Source: Acidovorax radicis (GTDB lineage Bacteria; Pseudomonadota; Gammaproteobacteria; Burkholderiales; Burkholderiaceae_C). From it: DNA of 64,000 nt. The notes under the pieces are model-generated. The model was not told where the DNA came from and did no database searches. It saw nothing but the letters and a program-made list of their open reading frames with translations. The translations under genes and the position numbers were made by a program. Positions 8,554-16,811 of the stretch are shown here, in pieces; the stretch's first letter is position 1; each line of letters starts with the position of its first letter. The stretch is taken from contig NZ_CP075184.1 in NCBI RefSeq assembly GCF_020510705.1, positions 4,736,501 to 4,800,500 of the forward strand, given 5' to 3'.

Positions 8554-9471
8554 ATGCACACTCCAGAATCCCCCCCGACCGCAGGCAACACCCCGTTGAC
8601 CGACACGCCCCGCAGGCGCGCGATCCTCAAGCAGCTGCGCAGCCACCCCACCGTCAAGGGCTCGGCGATTGCGCTGGTGCTGCTGCTGGCCATCGTGCTG
8701 CTGGCGCCCTTTCTGGCGCCCCAGAACCCTTACGACCTGGCCGCACTCGACCTCATGGACGGCCGCTTGCCGCCCGGCTCGGCCAGCATGGACGGCTTTC
8801 GCTACTGGCTGGGCACCGACAGCCAGGGCCGCGACATGCTCAGCGCCATCCTCTACGGGCTGCGCATCAGCCTGACGGTGGGCCTGAGCGCCGTGGCGCT
8901 GGCCACCGTCATCGGCAGCCTCATCGGCCTGATCGCGGCCTATGTGGGTGGCTTTGTCGACACGGTGCTGATGCGCATCGTGGACTTCGTCCTCGGCTTC
9001 CCCGCCATTTTGGTGGCGCTGGTGCTGCTGGCCATGCTGGGCCGGGGTGTGGACAAGGTGGTGATCGCCATCGTGATCGTGCAGTGGGCGCACTACGCGC
9101 GCATCATGCGCAGCCGGGCACTGCAAGAGCGGCGCAAGGAATACATTGAGGCGGCGCAGAACCTGGGCTTTCCGGCCTGGCGCATCATGCTGCGCCACCT
9201 GTTGCCCAACTGCCTGGGGCCCGTGATGGTGTTCGCCACCATCCAGATCGCCAACGCCATCGTGCTCGAAGCCACGCTGTCGTTCCTCGGTGTGGGCGTT
9301 CCCATCACCGAGCCCTCGCTGGGCCTGCTGATTGCCAACGGCTTTCAGTACCTGTTGTCGGGTGACTATTGGATCAGCATGTTCCCGGGCGTGGCGCTGC
9401 TGCTGCTCATCCTGACGATCAACGTGATTGCCGACCGCCTGCGCGCCGCGCTTGACCCCAAAGGCACATGA
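8554..9471 (+). CDS. Peptide-type ABC transporter permease (DppC-like)
   Basis: 305-residue second permease (DppC/OppC type). It has the N-terminal OppC_N helix (AIALVLLLAIVLLAPFLAPQ), the periplasmic GTDSQGRDMLSAILYGLRIS stretch characteristic of the family, and a C-terminal EAA loop (EAAQNLGFPAWRIMLRHLLP). It begins 35 bp after the first permease and overlaps the following ATPase gene by 4 bp, so it is translated within the same operon. Confidence 0.92.
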   Translation: MHTPESPPTAGNTPLTDTPRRRAILKQLRSHPTVKGSAIALVLLLAIVLLAPFLAPQNPYDLAALDLMDGRLPPGSASMDGFRYWLGTDSQGRDMLSAILYGLRISLTVGLSAVALATVIGSLIGLIAAYVGGFVDTVLMRIVDFVLGFPAILVALVLLAMLGRGVDKVVIAIVIVQWAHYARIMRSRALQERRKEYIEAAQNLGFPAWRIMLRHLLPNCLGPVMVFATIQIANAIVLEATLSFLGVGVPITEPSLGLLIANGFQYLLSGDYWISMFPGVALLLLILTINVIADRLRAALDPKGT

Positions 9472-10460
9472 TGACCACCCAACCCTTGCTTGCAGTGCGT
9501 GGCCTGCACACCGTTTTCCACACCGAAGAAGGCGCCTGGCCCGCCGTCAGCGGTGTGGACCTGTCCATACAGCCCGGCGAGATCGTGGGCCTGGTCGGCG
9601 AATCCGGCTCGGGCAAATCGGTCACCGGTTTCTCCATCTTTGGCCTGATCGACCCACCCGGCGAGGTGATCGCCGGCGAGGTGTTGTTCAAGGGCCAGAA
9701 CCTGCGCAACCTGAGCGAAGAGCAGATGCGCCAGCTGCGCGGCGACCGCATCGCCATGATCTTTCAGGACCCGCTGATGACGCTGAACCCGGTGCTGCGC
9801 ATCGAGGAGCAGATGCTCGAAGCGATCCAGACGCACCGCCCCGAGGTCTCGCACGCTGCCGCCCTGCAGCGCTGCGTGGAGGCGCTCGACATGGTGGGCA
9901 TCCCGGCCCCGGCATCGCGCCTGCGCAATTACCCGCACGAGTTTTCGGGCGGCATGCGCCAGCGCGTGGCCATTGCCATTGCCATGCTCAACCAGCCCGA
10001 GCTCATCATCTGCGACGAGCCCACCACGGCGCTTGACGTGACGATCCAGGGCCAGATCCTGTACCGCATGCAGGAGATCTGCCGCACACACGGCACGGCG
10101 CTGGTCTGGATCACCCACGACCTGGGCGTGATCGCCGAGCTGGCCGACCAGGTGGCCGTGATGTATGCGGGCAAGATCGTCGAGTCCGGCCCGGTGGCGC
10201 AGGTGCTGGACAACCCCGCCCACCCGTACACACGCGGCCTGCTCGACTCGCTGCCCGGCGCCATTCAGCCCGGCGAGCGCCTGCGGCAGATCAGCGGCAT
10301 GGCCCCGATGCTGAGCAACCGCCCGGCAGGTTGTGCCTTTGCGCCGCGCTGTGCACAGGCCCTGCCACAGTGCGCCACCAGCGAACCCGGCCGCACCGTG
10401 GTCGGTGAGCGCACCTACCGCTGCTTTGCCCCCCTCGTTGCCCTGGACCCTGCCGCATGA
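9468..10460 (+). CDS. Peptide-type ABC transporter ATPase (DppD-like)
   Basis: 330-residue ATPase with Walker A GESGSGKS, signature FSGGMRQRV, Walker B LIICDEPTTALD and the switch histidine in WITHDLGV. The C-terminal oligopeptide-transporter extension carries a Cys-rich patch (GCAFAPRCAQALPQC) that in DppD relatives can hold an iron-sulfur cluster. ATGA overlap with the upstream permease and with the next ATPase indicates translational coupling. The gene starts with two adjacent ATG codons; I used the first. Confidence 0.93.
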   Translation: MMTTQPLLAVRGLHTVFHTEEGAWPAVSGVDLSIQPGEIVGLVGESGSGKSVTGFSIFGLIDPPGEVIAGEVLFKGQNLRNLSEEQMRQLRGDRIAMIFQDPLMTLNPVLRIEEQMLEAIQTHRPEVSHAAALQRCVEALDMVGIPAPASRLRNYPHEFSGGMRQRVAIAIAMLNQPELIICDEPTTALDVTIQGQILYRMQEICRTHGTALVWITHDLGVIAELADQVAVMYAGKIVESGPVAQVLDNPAHPYTRGLLDSLPGAIQPGERLRQISGMAPMLSNRPAGCAFAPRCAQALPQCATSEPGRTVVGERTYRCFAPLVALDPAA

Positions 10461-11467
10461 GTACGACCCTCCCTCCCGTTATTGAGCTGCGCAATGTCCA
10501 CAAGCGCTTCACAAAAAAACAAGACCTGATCGGGCGCGCGCTGGAGCTGGTGGGCAAGAAGCCCCAACCGCGCACCGTGCACGCCGTCAACGGCGTGAGC
10601 CTGTCGATCGCGCCCGGCGAGGTGCTGGGCCTGGTGGGCGAATCGGGCTGCGGCAAGTCCACGCTCGGGCGCGTGGTGGCCGGCCTGCACCACCAGACCG
10701 AGGGCGAGTTGCTGTACCAGGGCGCCAATGTGGACGGCCTGAACCGCGCCGACAAGCTGGCCTATACGCTGGGCGTGCAGATGGTGTTTCAAGACCCGCA
10801 GGCTTCGCTCAACCCACGCCAGCGACTGCACCAGATCCTGGGCGAGGCGCTGCATGTGCACAAGCTCGCCCCCGCTGGCGAGATCCCGGCGCGCATCGAC
10901 AAGGCGCTGGCCGAGGTCGGCCTGGCGGCCGAGTACCGCAACCGGCTGCCGCACCAGCTCTCGGGCGGGCAGCGCCAGCGCGTGGGCATTGCCCGGGCGC
11001 TGATGGTGTCGCCCAAGTTTCTGGTGTGTGATGAACCCGTGGCGGCGCTCGACGTGTCGATCCAGGCGCAGGTGATCAACCTGTTCATGGACCTGCGCGC
11101 CCAGCACGGCCTGACGTACCTGTTCATCAGCCACGACCTGGGCGTGGTGCGTCATATCTCTGACCGCGTGGCCATCATGTACCTGGGCAAGATTGTGGAG
11201 ATTTCGACCACGGCCGAGATCTTTGCGCGCGCCAACCACCCCTACACGCAGGCGCTGATGGCCGAGGTGCCCAACCTCGAGCGCCGCAAGCGCGTGTTCG
11301 TGCCGATTCAGGGCGAAATCCCTTCGCCGCTGAATCCCCCATCGGGCTGCACTTTTCACCCCCGCTGCCCGCATGCCATGGCGCGCTGCCGCGAAGAAGT
11401 GCCACCGCTGGAGGCCATTGCACCCGGCCACTGGTCCGCCTGCCACCTGAACCACACGACCCCTTGA
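10457..11467 (+). CDS. Peptide-type ABC transporter ATPase (DppF-like)
   Basis: 336-residue partner ATPase: Walker A GESGCGKST, signature LSGGQRQRV, Walker B FLVCDEPVAALD, switch SHDLGVV, and the C-terminal Cys cluster GCTFHPRCPHAMARC. It heterodimerises with the upstream ATPase to drive the importer. It starts inside an ATGA overlap and ends just before the hydrolase gene, so transporter and hydrolases are likely on one mRNA. Confidence 0.93.
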   Translation: MSTTLPPVIELRNVHKRFTKKQDLIGRALELVGKKPQPRTVHAVNGVSLSIAPGEVLGLVGESGCGKSTLGRVVAGLHHQTEGELLYQGANVDGLNRADKLAYTLGVQMVFQDPQASLNPRQRLHQILGEALHVHKLAPAGEIPARIDKALAEVGLAAEYRNRLPHQLSGGQRQRVGIARALMVSPKFLVCDEPVAALDVSIQAQVINLFMDLRAQHGLTYLFISHDLGVVRHISDRVAIMYLGKIVEISTTAEIFARANHPYTQALMAEVPNLERRKRVFVPIQGEIPSPLNPPSGCTFHPRCPHAMARCREEVPPLEAIAPGHWSACHLNHTTP

Positions 11468-11478
11468 GCCCGCCTGAC

Positions 11479-12402
11479 ATGACCCAAGAACAACGCCTTC
11501 AAAACCTGCGCGACGCCGTGATGCGCGTGGGCCGCCATGCGGTCGAATACGGCAACGGCGCCGCACCCGATGCGCGCACCATCACCCTGAACACCTACCG
11601 CCCCGCGCACGCCACGCCTGACAGCCCCATCGTGCTGGTGCAACACGGCGTGATGCGCAACGGTGACGACTACCGCGACTTCTGGATTCCTGCGGCCGAC
11701 GAGCATGGCCTGGTCATCATCGCGCCCACGTTCTCCAACGAACAATGGCCCGACGTGGTGAGCTACAACAACGGCAACCTGCTGGCCACCACCGACCGCG
11801 CCGCTTTGGCCGACACGGCCGCCACCACCGCGCCCGGGACCTGGTCGTACACCGTGGTCACCCGGCTGGTGGACGACCTGAAAGCCTGCGGCGTGCTGGC
11901 AGGCCAGCCCTTGTTTCTGTTCGGCCATTCGGCCGGCGGGCAGTTTGTGCACCGCCTGCTGAGCGTGCTGACACCGGGTGTGTTCACCCAGATCGCGGCG
12001 GGCAACCCGGGCTGGTACACGCTGCCGCTGCTCGATCTGCCGTTCCCCGAAGGCCTGGGCGGCACACCCGCCGATGCCGACAGCCTGGCCCGTTTGTTCG
12101 CCACCCCGCTCACCATCCTGGCGGGCGACCAGGACACCGAGACCAACGACCCGCACCTGCCGTCCGAGCCCGCTGCGCTGCGCCAGGGCCCGCACCGCCA
12201 TGCGCGCGCGCTCAACTACTTCGCCACGGCCCAGGCCGAGGCCACGCGCCGGGGTCTGCCGTTTCATTGGCAGCTGCACTCCATCGCAGGCATCGGCCAC
12301 GACGGCGAAGCCATGTCGGCCGTGTGCGCGCACCTGTGGTTTCACCACCGCCTGCCCGACGCCGCACGACTGGCCGCCTTGGCGGGCCGACACACCGCCT
12401 GA
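11479..12402 (+). CDS. Alpha/beta hydrolase
   Basis: 307-residue alpha/beta-hydrolase with nucleophile elbow GHSAGG (Ser nucleophile), an oxyanion-side HG motif (VLVQHGVMRNGDDY) and a late catalytic His in GIGHDGEAM. The layout resembles poly(3-hydroxybutyrate) depolymerase-like and peptidase-like hydrolases without a lid domain. No signal peptide, so cytoplasmic. Its place directly after the importer ATPase suggests it acts on the imported compound. I chose the ATG at 11479; a TTG at 11464 would overlap the previous gene by 4 bp and is also possible. Confidence 0.8.
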   Translation: MTQEQRLQNLRDAVMRVGRHAVEYGNGAAPDARTITLNTYRPAHATPDSPIVLVQHGVMRNGDDYRDFWIPAADEHGLVIIAPTFSNEQWPDVVSYNNGNLLATTDRAALADTAATTAPGTWSYTVVTRLVDDLKACGVLAGQPLFLFGHSAGGQFVHRLLSVLTPGVFTQIAAGNPGWYTLPLLDLPFPEGLGGTPADADSLARLFATPLTILAGDQDTETNDPHLPSEPAALRQGPHRHARALNYFATAQAEATRRGLPFHWQLHSIAGIGHDGEAMSAVCAHLWFHHRLPDAARLAALAGRHTA

Positions 12403-12437
12403 CCTCACCCACACCCCTTTTCTTCGAGCCTGTCGCC

Positions 12438-13565
12438 ATGACCTCACCCACCACCCAATCCCTTATTGACGGCATCACCGCATGGATGCAATGCGAATCG
12501 CCCACCAGCAGCCCCGACGGCCTGGCGCGCATGGTTGCGGTCATGCAAAGCTATGCGCTCGACGCAGGCCTGCAGGCCACGGTGACTCCGTTCGGCCCCA
12601 GCGTGGGGCCGCTGCTGCACATCAGCAACCGCGCTGCGGGCGATGCGCGGCCGGGCCTGCTGATCCTGGGCCATTCGGACACCGTGCACCCCATCGGCAC
12701 GCTGCAGGCCAACCCGTGCCGCATCGAAGGCGACCGCTTCTATGGCCCCGGTGGCTATGACATGAAGGCCGGCATCTACCTGGCACTGACCGCGCTGCGC
12801 GACCTGGCCGCTGCGGGCGCCACCGCGCTGCCGGTGGACTTTGTCATCGTGCCCGACGAAGAAACCGGCAGCCACGCCTCGCGCCCGCACATCGAGGCGT
12901 TTGCACGCAACGCGCGCTACACCCTGGTGTGCGAGCCCGCGCGCGCCAACGGCGGCAAATGCGTGACGGCGCGCAAGGGCACGGGCATGCTGCGCCTGGG
13001 CGTAAAGGGTCGCGCCGCGCATGCCGGCGTCCAGCACGAAAAAGGCCGCAGCGCCATCCGCGAGATGGCGCACCAGATCCTGGCGCTGGAGGCCATGACC
13101 GACTACGCGCGTGGCGTCACCGTGAGCGTGGGCACCATCGAAGGCGGCACCGCCACCAACACCGTGCCCGACCGCTGCCGCTGCGTGGTGGACTTTCGCC
13201 TGCCCGACCTGAGCGCCGCCGACGAGCTGGTCGACAAGATGCAGGCGCTGCGCCCTGTCGGTGCCGACATGGAGCTGGAGATCGATGTGGAGGTGAACCG
13301 CCCGCCCATGGTCAAGAGCGACGCCGTGGAGGCCCTGCTGGCCCGCGCGCAAGACTCGGCCCGCCACGCAGGCTTCACGCTCGAAGACGCGCCCATGACC
13401 GGCGGCGGCAGCGACGCCAACTTCACCTCGGCCCTGGGCGTGCCCACGCTCGACGGCCTGGGCGCCGATGGCGACGGTGCACACACGCTGCACGAGCACA
13501 TCCTGGTCTCCACGCTCGAAGCGCGCCTGAACTTCTGGCGCCATCTGCTGGCGCATCTGGCGTAG
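12438..13565 (+). CDS. M20-family metallopeptidase (glutamate carboxypeptidase type)
   Basis: 375-residue M20 peptidase with all dinuclear zinc ligands and catalytic acids visible: H79 and D81 in GHSDTVHP, D108 in GGYDMKAG, E141-E142 in PDEETGS, E166 in VCEPA, and a C-terminal His in GDGAHTLHEH. The dimerisation domain sits near residues 180-285. The closest well-known type is carboxypeptidase G2, which removes C-terminal glutamate from folate-like amides; the specificity here is inferred only. It follows the hydrolase by 35 bp and probably processes imported peptides or amides. Confidence 0.87.
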   Translation: MTSPTTQSLIDGITAWMQCESPTSSPDGLARMVAVMQSYALDAGLQATVTPFGPSVGPLLHISNRAAGDARPGLLILGHSDTVHPIGTLQANPCRIEGDRFYGPGGYDMKAGIYLALTALRDLAAAGATALPVDFVIVPDEETGSHASRPHIEAFARNARYTLVCEPARANGGKCVTARKGTGMLRLGVKGRAAHAGVQHEKGRSAIREMAHQILALEAMTDYARGVTVSVGTIEGGTATNTVPDRCRCVVDFRLPDLSAADELVDKMQALRPVGADMELEIDVEVNRPPMVKSDAVEALLARAQDSARHAGFTLEDAPMTGGGSDANFTSALGVPTLDGLGADGDGAHTLHEHILVSTLEARLNFWRHLLAHLA

Positions 13566-13608
13566 GCTTGGGGGGGGGAAACCACCAGCGCCATCCAGCA
13601 ACGCCCGC

Positions 13609-14202
13609 ATGCCCACCATCACCACAGCAACCCCAGAGCACTTCACCCCCGTCCCGCTTGACAAGGCCTACCGCCTGCTCAACCACGGCCCCACCGTGCT
13701 GGTGTCGGCCGCGCACGCTGGCCAGCACAACGTGATGGCCGCAGCCTGGGCCTGTGCGCTGGACTTTGCGCCGCCCAAGGTGACGGTGGTGCTGGACAAG
13801 GCCACCCGCACGCGCGAGCTGGTAGAGGCCAGCGGCGAGTTCGCGCTGCAGCTGCCCACGCTGCCCATGGCGGCGATGACCGTGGCCATCGGCACCGACA
13901 GCGCCAAAACCCACCCGGACAAACTGCAGCAACACGGCGTGGAGCTGTTCCACGCCCCCGGCCACGCCGACACCCCGCTGGTGCAAGGCTGCGCCGCCTG
14001 GCTGCTGTGCCGCGTCATCCCCGAGCCCCACAACCAGCAGACCTACGACCTGTTCATCGGCGAAGTGGTGGCCGCCTGGGCGGACGAGCGCGTGTTCCGC
14101 AACGGGCACTGGGAGTTCGACACCGCGCCCGATGCACTGCGCACGCTGCACTACGTGGCGGGTGGGCAGTTTTATGCGACGGGGGCTTCTGTCAGGGTGT
14201 GA
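13609..14202 (+). CDS. Flavin reductase-like (FMN-binding split barrel) protein
   Basis: 197-residue flavin reductase-like domain protein: VLVSAAHAGQHNVMAAAWACALDFAPP matches the FMN-binding beginning of the family (T/S-x-G followed by NxMxxxW). It probably binds FMN and may reduce it with NAD(P)H or serve an unknown oxidoreductive step. It is the last gene of the importer/hydrolase group, 43 bp after the peptidase gene; a shared transcript is likely but not proven. No membrane segment. Confidence 0.82.
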   Translation: MPTITTATPEHFTPVPLDKAYRLLNHGPTVLVSAAHAGQHNVMAAAWACALDFAPPKVTVVLDKATRTRELVEASGEFALQLPTLPMAAMTVAIGTDSAKTHPDKLQQHGVELFHAPGHADTPLVQGCAAWLLCRVIPEPHNQQTYDLFIGEVVAAWADERVFRNGHWEFDTAPDALRTLHYVAGGQFYATGASVRV

Positions 14203-14284
14203 GCGGTGGCGATGTGCGGGTGATGCACGAGCAATGCGTGGGTGTCCGGAGTGCGCGGGGCGGATGAGGCTGGCAAGCAAAACA

Positions 14285-14300
14285 CTGTGTAAAAATACAG
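14285..14300 (+). promoter_or_regulatory. LexA (SOS) box upstream of DUF1016 nuclease gene
   Basis: CTGTGTAAAAATACAG fits CTGT-N8-ACAG exactly, with an A/T-rich centre like classical LexA boxes. It lies 37 bp before the ATG of the DUF1016 nuclease gene, where repression of initiation would be expected. Confidence 0.75.
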
Positions 14301-14336
14301 CCATCTGCGTATTCCCCCCCTGCTTGAGGACCCGCC

Positions 14337-15452
14337 ATGACGAAGACGCCCCGCGCTGCCTCTGCCCTGACCGACCCGGAGTCAGCGCTTTTTGCCAGCA
14401 TCCGCACGCTGATCGAGTCGGCCCGCAGCACAATCGCCCGCGGTGTCGACCTGGTGCAGGTGCACACCCACTTCGAGATCGGGCGGCACATAGTCGAGTT
14501 TGAGCAGCAGGGGGAGCAGCGGGCCGGCTATGGAGATGCCTTGCTCAGTCTTTTGTCCGAGCGACTGACCGCAGAGTTCGGCAAAGGCTTCGGGCGCAGC
14601 AATATCGCCTATTGCCGCAGCTTCTACCTGGCGTACCGGGAGCGCGTGACGATTGTCCAGACAGTGTCTGGACAATCGTCGCTTGCGCTTGGCGCCGCGC
14701 CGTTTCAGATGGGCCAGACAGCGTCTGGACAATCTGAACGCCCCTTCACCCTCAGCTGGTCCCACTACGTCTTCCTGCTGGGCATCAAGAATGCCGAGGA
14801 ACGCAGCTTCTACGAAATCGAATCCACCCAGCAACAATGGACCTTGCGGGACCTCAAGCGCCAGTTTCAGAGCGGGCTCTACGAGCGCCTGGCCCTGAGC
14901 CGCGACAAGGACGGCATTCGCCAGCTGGCGCAGCAAGGGCACACCGTCAGCCGCGCCAGCGACCTGCTCAAGGAGCCGTTGGTGCTGGAGTTCCTGGGCC
15001 TGTCCGAGCAGGCGCGGTTCTCGGAATCCGACCTGGAAGCGGCCATCATCAGCCAGATCGAACGCTTCCTGCTGGAGCTGGGCAAAGGCTTTCTGTTCGA
15101 GGCGCGCCAAAAGCGTTTCACCTTCGACGATGAGCACTTCTTTGTGGACCTGGTGTTCTACAACCGCCTGCTGCACTGCTATGTGCTCATCGACCTCAAG
15201 CTCGGCAAGCTCACGCACCAGGACCTGGGCCAGATGCAGATGTACGTCAACTACTTTGACCGCCACGTCAAGACCGACACCGAAGCGGCCACGGTCGGCA
15301 TCGTGCTGTGCAAAAAGAAGCACGAGGCGCTGGTCGAAATCACCCTGCCCCAGGGCGCCAACATCCACGCCAGGGAATACCAGCTCTATCTGCCCAGCAA
15401 GGAAGAGTTGCAGCAAAAGCTGGCGGAATGGGCAGATATTGAGAAGAAATAG
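14337..15452 (+). CDS. DUF1016/YhcG-type PDDEXK nuclease
   Basis: 371-residue protein with an N-terminal DUF1016_N domain (about 15-160) and a C-terminal PDDEXK nuclease-like domain (about 210-360) with FFVDLVFYNRLLHCYVLIDLK as the core D...D-x-K strand pair. YhcG relatives are associated with mobile elements and defence loci and are predicted Holliday-junction-resolvase-like nucleases. A variable insert at about residues 105-135 contains two similar stretches (QTVSGQS and QTASGQS) encoded by palindromic DNA. A LexA box precedes the gene, and sbcD follows. The TAG stop lies inside a dispersed repeat. Confidence 0.85.
   Translation: MTKTPRAASALTDPESALFASIRTLIESARSTIARGVDLVQVHTHFEIGRHIVEFEQQGEQRAGYGDALLSLLSERLTAEFGKGFGRSNIAYCRSFYLAYRERVTIVQTVSGQSSLALGAAPFQMGQTASGQSERPFTLSWSHYVFLLGIKNAEERSFYEIESTQQQWTLRDLKRQFQSGLYERLALSRDKDGIRQLAQQGHTVSRASDLLKEPLVLEFLGLSEQARFSESDLEAAIISQIERFLLELGKGFLFEARQKRFTFDDEHFFVDLVFYNRLLHCYVLIDLKLGKLTHQDLGQMQMYVNYFDRHVKTDTEAATVGIVLCKKKHEALVEITLPQGANIHAREYQLYLPSKEELQQKLAEWADIEKK
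14650..14736 (+). repeat. Pair of palindromic coding repeats inside the DUF1016 gene
   Basis: A perfect palindrome with 14-bp arms (CGATTGTCCAGACA, centre G, complement) occupies 14650-14678. A second, imperfect one lies at 14706-14736. Both share the unit CAGACAGYGTCTGGACAATC, differing at one base, and both are read in the same frame as QT-V/A-SGQS. Confidence 0.85.
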
Positions 15453-15499
15453 GCCGCTACCGCTTTACCATCAAGCGCTAGCAGCTATCAAAAGCATAG
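15447..15499 (+). repeat. Dispersed intergenic repeat, copy 5
   Basis: AAATAGGCCGCTACCGCTTT, loop ACCATC, then AAGCGCTAGCAGCTATCAAA. The TAG of the left flank is the stop codon of the DUF1016 gene, so the copy sits exactly at the gene's 3' end. Confidence 0.85.
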
Positions 15500-15581
15500 T
15501 ATTCGGCTCGTTCAGTTCATTCAGTGCGGGCTTGCAGCAGCCGCCAAATCCCCGCCACACCCCACCCCACGGCCCACCCCG

Positions 15582-16811
15582 ATGCGCATCCTTCACACCT
15601 CCGACTGGCACCTGGGCCAGCACTTCATGGGCAAGAGCCGACAGGCCGAACACCAGGCGCTGATCGACTGGCTGCTCAGCCAGATCGATGCGCACGCGGT
15701 GGACGCGGTGCTGATCGCGGGCGACGTTTTTGATACCGGCTCGCCGCCCAGTTATGCGCGCGAGCTGTACAGCCACCTGGTGGTGAAATTGCACCACGCA
15801 GGCGTGGCGCTGCTGCTGCTGGGCGGCAACCACGACTCCGTCGCTACGCTGGGCGAAAACCGCGCCCTGCTGGCAGTGCTGGACACCACGGTGGTCGCGG
15901 CCGTGGGCAACCCCGCCGACCATTTGGTCGTGCTGCCCCAGCGCGATGGGCAGGCTGGGTGCATCGTTTGCGCCGTGCCTTTTATTCGCCCGCGTGATGT
16001 GCTGCAGAGCCAGGCCGGGCAAAGCGCACAGGACAAGCAACAGTCCCTGCAAGCAGCCATCCAGGCCTATTACCAAGGCGTGCACCAGGCGGGGCTTGCG
16101 CGCCAGGCAACGCTACAACAGGCGTTGGGGCGGTCTGTGCCCCTCATCGCCACCGGCCACCTCACCACCGTGGGCGCCAGCAGCAACGAGTCGGTGCGCG
16201 AGATCTATGTGGGCTCGCTCGATGCCTTCCCCACTGCCGCATTCCCCCCGGTGGACTACATCGCGCTCGGGCACATCCACAAGCCGCAGAAGGTGGGGGG
16301 TCTGGAGCACATCCGCTACTGCGGCTCGCCCATACCGCTGGGTTTTGACGAGGCCAAACAGCAAAAGGAAGTGCTGCTGGTGGACCTGGACGCCACCGGG
16401 CTCGCAGGCATCACCCCGCTGCCCGTGCCCCGGTTTCAGGCGCTCATATCGGTCAGCGGCAACCTCGCCACATTACCGAATGCGATTGCCGCAGCAGCCG
16501 CAGAAGGCACGGCCGAGCAGCCCGCGTGGCTGGAAGTGACCGTGGCCGAAGACGACTACCTGCAAGACCTGCCCGAGCGCATCAACACCATGACGCAAGG
16601 CCTGCCCGTGGAGGTGCTGCGCGTGCGCCGCCAGCGCACCAGTGCCGCCGCTGCGCTGGCGTCCGCCGCAAACGAAACGCTGGACGAGCTGAGCCCCCAC
16701 GACGTGTTTGCCCGCCGCCTGGCCGCCGAAGCCCTTGCGCCTGAGCTGCAGCAGGCGCTGGAGCAGCGCTACCGCGCCATCGTCCAAAGCATTACCGAAG
16801 GCGCCGCATGA
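15582..16811 (+). CDS. sbcD: Exonuclease subunit SbcD
   Basis: 409-residue calcineurin-like nuclease subunit of SbcCD (Mre11 homologue). Phosphoesterase motifs are intact: HTSDWHLGQ (5-13), GDVFD, GGNHDS, and later GHIHKPQ. It cleaves hairpins and double-strand ends in complex with the SbcC ATPase. The stop overlaps the sbcC start by 4 bp, the usual coupling. The gene itself looks complete, but its partner sbcC is truncated, so the complex may not form in this organism. Confidence 0.92.
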   Translation: MRILHTSDWHLGQHFMGKSRQAEHQALIDWLLSQIDAHAVDAVLIAGDVFDTGSPPSYARELYSHLVVKLHHAGVALLLLGGNHDSVATLGENRALLAVLDTTVVAAVGNPADHLVVLPQRDGQAGCIVCAVPFIRPRDVLQSQAGQSAQDKQQSLQAAIQAYYQGVHQAGLARQATLQQALGRSVPLIATGHLTTVGASSNESVREIYVGSLDAFPTAAFPPVDYIALGHIHKPQKVGGLEHIRYCGSPIPLGFDEAKQQKEVLLVDLDATGLAGITPLPVPRFQALISVSGNLATLPNAIAAAAAEGTAEQPAWLEVTVAEDDYLQDLPERINTMTQGLPVEVLRVRRQRTSAAAALASAANETLDELSPHDVFARRLAAEALAPELQQALEQRYRAIVQSITEGAA

